Source: Verrucomicrobiota bacterium (lineage in GTDB: Bacteria; Verrucomicrobiota; Verrucomicrobiia; Chthoniobacterales; UBA10450). From it: DNA of 58,696 nt. Below are positions 18,297 to 25,425 of the stretch, piece by piece. Every line of letters starts with the position of its first letter. The first letter of the stretch is position 1. Where the stretch lies: assembly GCA_003218945.1 (NCBI GenBank), contig QHPE01000151.1:13445-72140 (forward strand). The letters run 5' to 3'. The translations under genes and the position numbers were made by a program. The notes beneath the pieces were generated by a model. It saw nothing but the letters and a program-made list of their open reading frames with translations. It was not told the origin of the DNA and made no database searches.

Positions 18297-18410
18297 CTAC
18301 GGACGCGGTGCCGGAGTGGGTCGAACTCGCGGAGCCGGTGTAGCTCTCGGTGTTAGCGTCGCAGTTGGCGTAGCTGTCGCTGTTGCCGTTGGAGTGGGAG
18401 CGGGGAAACA
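18297..18410 (-). pseudogene. Remnant encoding a Thr/Pro/Ala-rich protein tail
   Basis: On the minus strand this stretch reads PTPTATATATPTATLTPRAT followed by PAPRVRPTPAPRP and a stop at 18297. Tails of this kind cap large exported repeat proteins in Verrucomicrobiota. The open frame extends upstream to 19022 but passes through a 21-bp tandem repeat that does not keep frame and through non-protein-like sequence, so I take the tail as the surviving end of a decayed gene. Confidence 0.4.
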
Positions 18411-18729
18411 GAAGAATTCCATCGAGCTCAGCGGCGTGACACCGTCACTGGCGTAGCCCCCCGCCGACTTAGGCCAGTGCAGCGCCGATTCGGGTATGGC
18501 TGTCCGGGCAGGATCCCCGGCGCACCCGCTAAGAGTTCTCCAACTTGCAATAGTACCGCGATGACCAGGTAGGCAGAAAAACGGGGCGCTCCAACTTCGC
18601 GACCGGATACACAAATCGTCGATGACATCGGGCAGATTCTCTCTCAGCAGGCAGTGTGACCGACAACGCTTGCACGACGCAAGCACAGTTTCACAAAACC
18701 TGTAGCGGAAGCTGACAGCTTCCCATTGT

Positions 18730-18958
18730 TCGTTCGCGCGAACCCGAGCCGCGTTCACGCCGCGCCGAGCATCGTTCCGGCGACTCCGAGACTTGTTCCG
18801 GCGATCCGGAGAGTCGTTCCGGCGACCCAAGCGTCGTTCTAGCGACCCCGAAACCGGTTCTGGCGGTCCCGAGACGCTTCCCAGCATGCCGAGACCAGTT
18901 CCGGCGACGCCGAGATGCCATTCCGCCGACCCGAGATTTGATCCAGCGACGCCGAGGC
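18730..18958. repeat. 21-bp degenerate tandem repeat, 11 units
   Basis: Eleven units of consensus TCGTTCCGGCGACCCCGAGA plus C. Nine units are 21 bp; the units beginning at 18814 and 18876 are 20 bp. Because of these the phase of a possible seven-residue protein repeat is not kept, which argues for a DNA-level minisatellite rather than a coding repeat. It lies 150 bp downstream of the S74 protein gene. Confidence 0.75.
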
Positions 18959-19108
18959 GGGGTCTGTACACTCGGAATAGCGTAACTCCTTGACAGACGG
19001 CACAAAATGCTGTCCGGGGCACGTGGGCGGGCGCACGGAAGAAGCCTGCGAACTACGGAGGAACAAGATGTCAGTGATTATTTCCCAGTACTTCATGCAC
19101 CGCAGTTC

Positions 19109-20212
19109 TTACTGGCTATTTTGAACAGTTTCCGTTGCGGACTTGCTCAGTTCAAGCGCTGCGCTCACTTTCTGTAGGCCTGCAGTGAGCGTGTCGATCT
19201 GCTTTTGCTGGCGCAGGGCATTCGCTTCCAAATCCTGCACCTTGCGATGCTCCTTGAGGAACTCATTGAGCAACATCGCGTTTACCGCCTCATAGCGCAC
19301 TGTGTACGGTTTGCCTTGTTCGTCGCGGGCCACCAAATCGGGATTTACTTTTTCCACCTGTTCAGCCACCAGCCCAAACTGCGGGATGCCAGCAGGGTCA
19401 AGGTCATGCTTGTAGCGGAAAGTCACGGGTTGGAGGGCGAGGATCGCTTCACTGGCTTTATCCATCGGCTTAATCTCGTCCTTGAAACGAGCCGAGGACG
19501 CCGCCACTCCAAGTTGACCGCTGGCATTGACGACGACGCCCGCGCCTGAAACCACTACCCCGGTAATGCCGGCAATAAAGGTTCTTGTTTGTAATCCGTC
19601 TGTGCCGATACGCACAGTGCCGGCTTCATCAGCAACACCTTCGTTGCCGATATCAATATTATCATCGCCCGTGGTGAGGACGTCACCGGCGGCAAACCCC
19701 ACTGCAATGTTGTTGAAGCCGGTGGTGTTGTTAAGGAGCGCTTCAGCGCCGATGGCCGTATTGACGCCGCCGGTTGTGTTTTCAAAGAGCGCGAAAAACC
19801 CGGTGGCCGTGTTCTCGGCGCCGCTGTCATTAAAGACAAGTGCGTCGGTTCCAACAGCCACGTTTTGTGAGCCAACAGTGTTGAGCAATAATGCTGCAGC
19901 GCCCACTGCTGCGTTGGAATCCCCGGTGTTGAGGGAAAGCGCTCCGCCACCAACACCGGTGTTAAAGCTAGAGTCGGTATTGGAAAAGAGAGAACGCCAA
20001 CCAATCGCTGTATTTCCAGCGCCGATGGTATTGCTAATGAGTGCATCGTCACCGAGAAAAGCATTGAAGAGGCTGGAGTCGCAACCCTGGTTACAAATCG
20101 CTTGCGCTCCTGGCAAAAACGCAAAGCAGGCGAGGGCGAGTGGAATCAGTAAAGCGAGCCGGCAAGGCACGCGGTTTATCGAATGTTTTAATGCGAGAGT
20201 TGTGGTTTTCAT
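19109..20212 (-). CDS. Exported protein with YadA-head-like repeats and peptidase S74 (intramolecular chaperone) C-terminus
   Basis: 367-residue exported protein. Signal peptide near residues 1-40 (LALLIPLALACFAFLPGAQA). Residues about 55-200 are short repeats of the type N-T-A-I-G-x-x-A-L-x-N-N-T-T-G, as in the beta-solenoid heads of trimeric adhesins. Residues about 238-330 match the S74 chaperone domain of phage tail spikes: SSARFKDEIKPM, where Ser and Lys five residues later form the self-cleavage pair, then QFGLVAEQVEKVNPDLV. The C-terminus is a coiled coil. In phages the S74 domain trimerises and then cuts itself off. A surface fibre is likely. Start at ATG 20212; the frame is open to 20257. 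Confidence 0.88.
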   Translation of the reverse strand: MKTTTLALKHSINRVPCRLALLIPLALACFAFLPGAQAICNQGCDSSLFNAFLGDDALISNTIGAGNTAIGWRSLFSNTDSSFNTGVGGGALSLNTGDSNAAVGAAALLLNTVGSQNVAVGTDALVFNDSGAENTATGFFALFENTTGGVNTAIGAEALLNNTTGFNNIAVGFAAGDVLTTGDDNIDIGNEGVADEAGTVRIGTDGLQTRTFIAGITGVVVSGAGVVVNASGQLGVAASSARFKDEIKPMDKASEAILALQPVTFRYKHDLDPAGIPQFGLVAEQVEKVNPDLVARDEQGKPYTVRYEAVNAMLLNEFLKEHRKVQDLEANALRQQKQIDTLTAGLQKVSAALELSKSATETVQNSQ

Positions 20213-20281
20213 ATACGAGAGATTCTGCCTCTTTTGCTCTCCACACTGCAATGACAAAAATGCCGCCCGCTAGCTATCACA

Positions 20282-20494
20282 TCAAATCGCCGAGATGCTG
20301 CTGGCACCAAGATCACTGCAGGCTTTGCAGTGAAGAGATGCCGTAGTTTCCTTGAAGCTCGGGCGCTTCGGCGCGACTTGCGCCGCGCCGAGCTCGATCT
20401 GTTTTGGATCTTCTTCGGTCTCGATTTTGATGAACCCGTCGACTGGATGCTTTGCCGCTTCGGCCAAGTCGCCGAGCGATGGCGAACATCGCAA
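20282..20494 (-). pseudogene. Possible remnant gene, unknown product
   Basis: In the 630-bp gap between the S74 gene and the exported protein at 20842, the minus strand has an open frame reading GDLAEAAKHPVDGFIKIETE and LGAAQVAPKRPSFKETTASL, which has normal protein composition and GC-rich third positions. It has no ATG start (TTG at 20494) and no ribosome-binding site. It may be the C-terminal end of a lost gene. No family recognised. Confidence 0.3.
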
Positions 20495-20623
20495 CCCGCA
20501 TAACGTCGGTCCGAAAAAGCCAGTCGATCTTCAGCGGAAGAAAACGTGGGAAATTCATCCCATCCGCGTTTTCCAATTTCCGCGCGCGTGATGGCGTTAT
20601 TCGCCTAACGAAAATCCTGTGCA

Positions 20624-20690
20624 GGGTCGACCTGCTGTTGCGCGTGGTGCACTATCGCCCGCACTTAGTGGAACGTAGAGGGCAGCACCG
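20624..20690 (-). pseudogene. Remnant of an EamA transporter C-terminus
   Basis: On the minus strand, AIVHHAQQQVDP is encoded here. The intact EamA transporter gene at 21501-22469 ends with AMVHHVQQQIEP. The DNA is about 75% identical over 35 bp. Just upstream the frame is broken by a stop. This looks like the tail of a decayed second copy. Confidence 0.45.
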
Positions 20691-20841
20691 CCGGTACAGT
20701 ATTCAACATAAATTGCGATCCACCGCCATCTTCCTGCTCGGTGCCGTCCGGGTCAACCACAACGAAGGGAGTGTGTCGACAAATTTCGTCTCGCCAACGA
20801 CCTCGGAACGTCTATCCTCGCAATTCATCAACCTTAATCGA

Positions 20842-21444
20842 ATGGGAATCTTTACAAAGCTTGGGCTGCCGCTGGCGCTAGCTCTCGCTGTAGGAGTAGT
20901 CTGGACTCCTACCAGCGCAACTTGTGGGCAGATCAAAATTGAGATCACAGCGACTGTCAGTCTCGTTGACGATCCCGACAACCTTCTTAACAACGCTGTT
21001 GCGCCCGGTGACATCATCACCGGCATCTATACCTACGATTCCTTCGCGGTGGATTCCAACCCGCTTCCAGAGGTGGGAGATTACCGTTATACCACCGCGC
21101 GGAACGGAATCCGACTCAACGTAAACGGCCTAAGGTTTGGCACTAATCCAGCGAACGTAGATTTTCTGCTCGAAGTGGTTAATAACCACCAAAACCTCGA
21201 TAATTACGTCGTGATCAGTTACAATAATCTGTTTGCCGTTTCCGCGATGGGCGAATTCGTGACGAATACCATTGACTGGCAGCTCGACGATCCGACGCAG
21301 ACGGCGCTCTCGTCTGCCACGCTGCCGAGGACTCCGCCGGTTCTATCAAACTGGCAATCGATTTTCGGCCTCACCATCTCGAGCATGGGCGATGATTCTT
21401 TCTTGATTCGTGCGAATGTGACTTCGGCCGTCAGAAGGCGGTAA
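20842..21444 (+). CDS. Exported protein of unknown function
   Basis: 200-residue protein with a signal peptide (MGIFTKLGLPLALALAVGVV, cut near TSATCG). The mature part is beta-rich: KIEITATVSLVDDP, DIITGIYTYDSFAVDSNP, GDYRYTTARNGIRLNVNGL. This resembles the exported PEP-CTERM-type proteins of Verrucomicrobiota, but the C-terminus (ANVTSAVRRR) has no PEP motif or membrane helix, so the sorting tail is missing or was never there. Start at ATG 20842; the longer open frame from 20452 is not protein-like. Confidence 0.7.
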   Translation: MGIFTKLGLPLALALAVGVVWTPTSATCGQIKIEITATVSLVDDPDNLLNNAVAPGDIITGIYTYDSFAVDSNPLPEVGDYRYTTARNGIRLNVNGLRFGTNPANVDFLLEVVNNHQNLDNYVVISYNNLFAVSAMGEFVTNTIDWQLDDPTQTALSSATLPRTPPVLSNWQSIFGLTISSMGDDSFLIRANVTSAVRRR

Positions 21445-21500
21445 CCCAAGGGAAGAGCCGAAGGGGTAGAATCGAGCATCCCTCTGGCTTGTTGCCGCGA

Positions 21501-22469
21501 TTAGTCTGCAATGCTTCCGCTATCGTGAGGTTCGATTTGTTGTTGGACGTGGTGCACCATCGCTACCGCAGCGATCAGAACGATGGCGGCAATAACCTGT
21601 TGCGGGTGAAGATTAGCGTGAAAGAAGCCCCAGGTAATGCATACTGCAGCCAGGGTTTGCATCATTTCAAAATAGCCGGCGATGGATGCGCGAGTGAGAT
21701 GCAGCCCTTGAAAATAAATCAAAAGCGGAATCCCGCCTGAGATTGACGCGAGGAAAAAGAGCAACAGAATGGCCTTTTTCGGGTGTGCCTGCGCTGGCGC
21801 GGGCCAGAGCGCGGCGCCATTCAATTTGCCATAAGCAAAAAGAACCAAGGTCATGCACGCAAGCCCAATGACAATGCGCATGCTGGAAGCGAGTCGCAGC
21901 GACATGCCAACCATTACGCCGCGTCCGGCGACGGTGGAAAGGCCCCAGAACAGAGCACAAATGAGCGCGTAGCCGGTGCCCAGGTTTAAGCCCGCGCGTT
22001 CGAAAGAAATTCCGATCTGAGTCGGATACGCAACAGAAACAAAGATGCCCGCGAGGATTGCAATTCCCGCGTACAAAAAAAAGCGATGAGCAAGGCGATC
22101 ACCGAAAAGCAGAAATGCGCCGATCGTTGAGATCACCGGCTGGATGTTCAGGATCACGTTTACCACCGTGGGGTTACCGTATTTCAACGCCAGCGTGAAA
22201 AAAACTGTGCCGACAGCGGAACCGGCGAAGCCCGAGAAAATTAAGAAAAACCACGTGCGCGGATGCACTTTCGGGATCTCAGACAGACACGGAATCAAGA
22301 TCGGCAGGAACATGATGAGGATGAAAACGTGCTCCCAAAAAACGATGACTTTTGCGTCGAACAATTCGTTAAGCGGAATGCGCCATGCGCTTTCCGTGCC
22401 CCAAAGCGCTGCGCCGAGTCCAACCAGCCAAGGTCCGTAGCGTGCAGTGCGCGTTCTGCGAGTTTGCAT
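21501..22469 (-). CDS. EamA/DMT-family transporter
   Basis: 322-residue inner-membrane protein with ten predicted helices in two EamA repeats, as in RhaT/YdcZ-type drug/metabolite exporters. Clear signs are GLGAALWGTESAWRIPL in helix 1, NPTVVNVILNIQPVISTIGA (repeat 1 end), and RASIAGYFEMMQTLAAVCIT (repeat 2 end). Substrate cannot be told. It has no partner genes; a decayed copy of its last residues lies 850 bp downstream (20624-20690). Confidence 0.88.
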   Translation of the reverse strand: MQTRRTRTARYGPWLVGLGAALWGTESAWRIPLNELFDAKVIVFWEHVFILIMFLPILIPCLSEIPKVHPRTWFFLIFSGFAGSAVGTVFFTLALKYGNPTVVNVILNIQPVISTIGAFLLFGDRLAHRFFLYAGIAILAGIFVSVAYPTQIGISFERAGLNLGTGYALICALFWGLSTVAGRGVMVGMSLRLASSMRIVIGLACMTLVLFAYGKLNGAALWPAPAQAHPKKAILLLFFLASISGGIPLLIYFQGLHLTRASIAGYFEMMQTLAAVCITWGFFHANLHPQQVIAAIVLIAAVAMVHHVQQQIEPHDSGSIAD

Positions 22470-22545
22470 TTATTAGCGTGTATCGTGTTGCAGGCCGTCG
22501 CGTCTATTCGCCATGACCAATGTGTGTTCGAGATCGCTGAGCAAG

Positions 22546-22603
22546 GTAGCGCATGCGTCCCGCTTGCAATCCAAGAGCAACGCAAGCCAGAGGCTCACGC
22601 TAC
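22546..22603. repeat. GTAG...CTAC hairpin element upstream of nrdR
   Basis: Arms 22546-22567 (GTAGCGCATGCGTCCCGCTT...) and 22582-22603 (...GGCTCACGCTAC) are partly complementary. Each forms a small hairpin with a three-base loop (TCC and AGA). Same family as 13564-13623. Confidence 0.7.
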
Positions 22604-22658
22604 TTCAAAGAAGTATTGACGCCACAACGAATGGTATGGTAATTGGAGTTTCCATACT

Positions 22659-23219
22659 ATGCGTTGCCCCAAATGCGGGTCGCGTGACGATAAGGTCATT
22701 GATTCCCGTCAATCGCGCGACGGCTCGAGCATCCGTCGGCGGCGGCAGTGTCTGAAGTGCAAATATCGCTATACGACTTACGAGGAGGTCGAGCGCTCGG
22801 ATCTACGCGTAATAAAAAGCAATAGAACACATGAGCCATTCGACCGCCGTAAACTGGCTGCCAGTATCGCCAAAGCATTTGAAAAGCGTTCCGCCAGTCT
22901 GCTTACATTGGAAGATATGGTGGACGAAATTGTACACGAGTTGGAAACTGGCGGACGCGAAGTTCCCTCATCGGTCATCGGCGCGAAGGTGCTCGACAAA
23001 CTGCGCGAGATTGATGAGGTCGCTTATTTGCGTTACGCGTCGGTTTACCAGCGTTTCCAGGATGTCGATCAATTTGTCGATGCCATTCACACTCTGGGAC
23101 GCCAAATAAAACCAAATGTGCTTCAGCGGGAATTATTTCCGCCTGACACAACGCAGAAGAGCTCCAACGCTGGCCCTCGCTCGCGCGAGCCCGCAGGTAA
23201 AAATCATGGTCGCCTTTAA
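22659..23219 (+). CDS. nrdR: Transcriptional repressor NrdR
   Basis: 186-residue regulator of ribonucleotide reductase genes. The N-terminal zinc ribbon has two CxxC pairs: MRCPKCGS and CLKCKYRYTTYEE. An ATP-cone domain follows (residues about 48-138: VIKSNRTHEPFDRRKLAASI, YLRYASVYQRFQDVDQF), which senses dATP/ATP. The C-terminal 35 residues are a variable tail. Its end overlaps the next gene by 14 bp. No ribonucleotide reductase gene is in the window. Confidence 0.96.
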   Translation: MRCPKCGSRDDKVIDSRQSRDGSSIRRRRQCLKCKYRYTTYEEVERSDLRVIKSNRTHEPFDRRKLAASIAKAFEKRSASLLTLEDMVDEIVHELETGGREVPSSVIGAKVLDKLREIDEVAYLRYASVYQRFQDVDQFVDAIHTLGRQIKPNVLQRELFPPDTTQKSSNAGPRSREPAGKNHGRL

Positions 23220-23766
23220 AGAAGAATTTCCATATCTCCGGACAACATCGGGACAACTCTTCGAGTTCAACCGCGATTGGCTGCACGCGGCAATCACGCG
23301 AGCCGCTGACGAAGCTGGTTACCCCGGCTGGTGGCTCACTGATCACGTCACCGAGAGCATCGCTTTTTACCTGCACCTGCGAAATGATGAAAATGTCGTC
23401 GCGTTCAACCAGCTCTCGCAGACCGTGCGTGACGTGTTGGCAGCGATCGGGTACAAGGAGATCGGACCGCATTTTACACCGGCGCCACCGCCGATTTGTA
23501 TTTCGTTACTGGATATCGCTCATTGTGCCGGCGCGAGTTACGAGCTGGCGTTTTTCGGTCTGCTGGAAAAACGAATTAGCGCATTGATTGACGCTGGCGC
23601 AGACAATCTTCGGCTTTCTTCGCTGCAGCTTTGTGTGAAGCACCTCCGCGGTACGAAAACATGGACCCGAGCCTGCGATGCGTTACGCGAGGAAATTGTC
23701 TGTTTTGTCCGCGAAAAACTGACCGTCGCCACCGATCACGCGCGACTTGATTGTTCCCTGCGCTGA
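23206..23766 (+). CDS. Conserved hypothetical protein coupled to nrdR
   Basis: 186-residue soluble protein starting inside the last codons of nrdR (ATG 23206). The N-terminal half (FNRDWLHAAITRAADEAGYP, WWLTDHVTESIAFYLHL) is helical and somewhat resembles an ATP-cone, with the order R-x-W-L...E-S-I seen in those domains, but the nucleotide-binding residues are not evident. The C-terminal half is helical with several Cys residues. The 14-bp overlap with nrdR suggests shared regulation; a role linked to nucleotide reduction is inference. Confidence 0.72.
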   Translation: MVAFKEEFPYLRTTSGQLFEFNRDWLHAAITRAADEAGYPGWWLTDHVTESIAFYLHLRNDENVVAFNQLSQTVRDVLAAIGYKEIGPHFTPAPPPICISLLDIAHCAGASYELAFFGLLEKRISALIDAGADNLRLSSLQLCVKHLRGTKTWTRACDALREEIVCFVREKLTVATDHARLDCSLR

Positions 23767-23782
23767 TGAAACGCTATCGGCC

Positions 23783-24118
23783 ATGACGATTTTCGAAAAG
23801 ATCATCACGCGGGAAATTCCGGCCAAAATCATCTGGGAAGATGACGATGCGATTGCGTTTCACGACGTGGATCCCCAGGCGCCCGTGCATGTGTTGATCG
23901 TGCCGAAAAAGGCCGTTGCCCGCCTTGCAGATACAACTGATGAGGACGCCTCATTGCTCGGCAAACTGCTTCTGATTGCGCGCGACGTGGCGAAGCAGTT
24001 GGAGCTGAACAGCGGCTATCGAGTTGTGATCAACTGCGGACCTGACGCAGGTGAAAGTGTTCCGCATCTGCATGTGCATTTACTGGGCAAACGCGCGCTT
24101 GCGTGGCCGCCGGGGTGA
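23783..24118 (+). CDS. HIT-family protein (HINT type)
   Basis: 111-residue nucleotide phosphoramidase/hydrolase-like protein of the histidine-triad family. It opens MTIFEKIITREIPAKIIWED, a Hint-branch signature, then FHDVDPQAPVHVLIVPKK, and ends with the triad HLHVHLLGKRALAWPPG, which has the H-x-H-x-H motif. Length is normal for HINT. Follows the nrdR pair by 16 bp, perhaps in one operon. Confidence 0.93.
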   Translation: MTIFEKIITREIPAKIIWEDDDAIAFHDVDPQAPVHVLIVPKKAVARLADTTDEDASLLGKLLLIARDVAKQLELNSGYRVVINCGPDAGESVPHLHVHLLGKRALAWPPG

Positions 24119-24188
24119 AGGGTTCGCCACGTTGAAGGGTTGTAGCGTTAAAGTGTTAAACAGGCAATCCGATCTGAAGCGACTGGCG

Positions 24189-24476
24189 CTAATCACCAAC
24201 AAGCGCCCAGTCAATTCCGATGATGCGCTTACCGGCAAAGGGCGTTAGCGATTTCGGAAAGATTAGATATCGCGCTTCCTTACTCTCCTTAAGACCGACG
24301 ATCCCAAAATCGGTTCCGCTTTCGCTCCTCAGGATTGTCATCACACGGTTTTTTTTAATTTGCGCTCTGAGGTGGCGGTCAGCGGACGGCTTCTGCCATA
24401 GCGTGCAGACCTGCGGCTTACCGCAGTTTTCGATTACCTCGGAGAAGCGCGCTGTTTTGGTCTTGAGAAGTTTCAC
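24189..24476 (-). CDS. Conserved hypothetical protein
   Basis: 95-residue basic protein starting MKLLKTKTARFSEVIENCGK. No signal peptide or membrane helix. Normal composition and a long C-terminal beta-like part (ARYLIFPKSLTPFAGKRIIG, IDWALVGD). No family recognised. It lies downstream of the SRP RNA on the same strand. Probably real because the frame is long for this GC and has even codon use. Confidence 0.6.
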   Translation of the reverse strand: MKLLKTKTARFSEVIENCGKPQVCTLWQKPSADRHLRAQIKKNRVMTILRSESGTDFGIVGLKESKEARYLIFPKSLTPFAGKRIIGIDWALVGD

Positions 24477-24532
24477 ATCTGGAATGGTAGAGACGGCTCG
24501 CCGAGCCGCCCGCGGCGCCCTTTAACAAAAAG

Positions 24533-24626
24533 AAGCCCGCCAGAGAGCTACGGCAAGAAGGATCATACTACCGTTGCTGCATTCCTGCCCTGGCGGGGTT
24601 TGTAAGTCCTCGATCCATAGCCCCTG
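24533..24626 (-). ncRNA. ffs: Signal recognition particle RNA, bacterial small (4.5S-like) type
   Basis: The minus strand holds the universal SRP RNA domain IV: CAGGGCAGGAATGCAGCA (24592-24575), a GGAA tetraloop on a short stem flanked by the CAGG / AGCA asymmetric loop that binds Ffh. Outer stems pair: GCTATGG (near 24622) with CCGTAGC (near 24550), AGGA with TCCT, and CCG with CGG. The length of about 95 nt fits the small bacterial type. A T-rich run (CTTCTTTTTG) follows at the 3' end. Boundaries are approximate. Confidence 0.88.
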
Positions 24627-24694
24627 ACGGAGGGGAAATTTCCTTGCGCCAGCGCGATGCGCAACTCGAAAACGCGGAGCCAGATAGAGCCCAT
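24563..24694 (-). CDS. Possible small ORF leading into the SRP RNA
   Basis: An AGGAGG sequence (24705-24700) sits five bases before an ATG at 24694, the best ribosome-binding site in this region. The frame encodes 43 residues (MGSIWLRVFELRIALAQGNF...) and stops at 24563, inside the SRP RNA core. If translated, the peptide would come from a precursor that also contains the SRP RNA. It may equally be chance. No similarity recognised. Confidence 0.3.
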   Translation of the reverse strand: MGSIWLRVFELRIALAQGNFPSVRGYGSRTYKPRQGRNAATVV

Positions 24695-24762
24695 GGTGTC
24701 CTCCTGTTGGTAAACATGTCATCAAATTGACAATGTGTTGCGCTTCTGTTTGCATCGAGCGC

Positions 24763-24972
24763 GTGAAATGGCTCGCGTTTGTTTTGCTTATACTTGCTTT
24801 CCTTGCGGCGACATCCTGTACCACGCTTGTCAATCGGCGGGATCTTTATAGCCCCGAACCTGCCCCTGAGTCGTTAGAGGCGGCCCGGCAATGGTACGGG
24901 GTCACTACGACAACAATTCAAACGAGGCGGTCAGGTGTAGAAGGGTTGCCTCCGCCGGAATTTCGATATTAG
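24763..24972 (+). CDS. Small lipoprotein of unknown function
   Basis: 69-residue predicted lipoprotein from GTG 24763: a short basic start (VKW), hydrophobic LAFVLLILAFLAAT and lipobox ATSC with Cys near residue 19. The mature part is polar and ends in PPPEFRY. The open frame extends to 24727, so the start is uncertain. It is divergent from the SRP RNA and convergent with rpmI. Confidence 0.55.
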   Translation: MKWLAFVLLILAFLAATSCTTLVNRRDLYSPEPAPESLEAARQWYGVTTTTIQTRRSGVEGLPPPEFRY

Positions 24973-25007
24973 GATGCAGGGACGTCGCACCGCGCCATCC
25001 CTAGCTT

Positions 25008-25217
25008 TCAACCGAAGGGAAGATTCGCCTTTATTCGCGCCACATCCGTCTCGTCGACGAGTGCCGCTTTGCCCAGCCGGCGTTTGCGTTTTGCATTTTT
25101 CGTCGACAAAAGATGACGTCGCGAAGAACGCGACCTCAAAACCTTGCCGCTCGCGGTGATTTTGAACCGTTTCGCCACTGATTTACGCGTTTTGCTGCGT
25201 GCAATCGGCTTCGGCAT
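25008..25217 (-). CDS. rpmI: 50S ribosomal protein L35
   Basis: 69-residue basic ribosomal protein. Family pattern is clear: MPKPIARSKTRKSVAKRFKI, TASGKVLRSRSSRRHLLSTK, NAKRKRRLGKAALVDETD. L35 is normally within an infC-rpmI-rplT operon. Here it stands alone: the next thing downstream is the small lipoprotein on the other strand, and neither rplT nor infC is in the window. Confidence 0.96.
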   Translation of the reverse strand: MPKPIARSKTRKSVAKRFKITASGKVLRSRSSRRHLLSTKNAKRKRRLGKAALVDETDVARIKANLPFG

Positions 25218-25296
25218 ACGGCGAGAATGTTAATCGCGGTCGCGGAGGATAACAAATTGTTTCAACAGGTTTGAGGCGGCTGGCAAGAGCATCAGA

Positions 25297-25402
25297 TCCA
25301 AGCAACAAGCTCCAAAGAACCTTCAATCATCAAGCGTAGAACCGCTTCGACTGATTTGACTTAAGTCTTGAAGCTTAAACCTTCTTTGGAGTTTGTTGCT
25401 TG
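25297..25402. repeat. Long inverted repeat upstream of ndh
   Basis: Arms CCAAGCAACAAGCTCCAAAG... (25297-25318) and the reverse complement (25381-25402) match at 21 of 22 positions, separated by 62 bp. It lies in the gap between rpmI and ndh, ending 23 bp before the ndh start. Could form a cruciform or an RNA stem in the ndh leader. Confidence 0.8.
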
Positions 25403-25425
25403 GAGGTTTGCTGCGAAATTGCTGG

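Noticed and set aside
18297-19022. 241-codon open frame on the minus strand
   Set aside because: Most of it is the 21-bp tandem repeat and spacer; only the last 38 codons (Thr/Pro/Ala tail) look like protein, so I list that part as a remnant.
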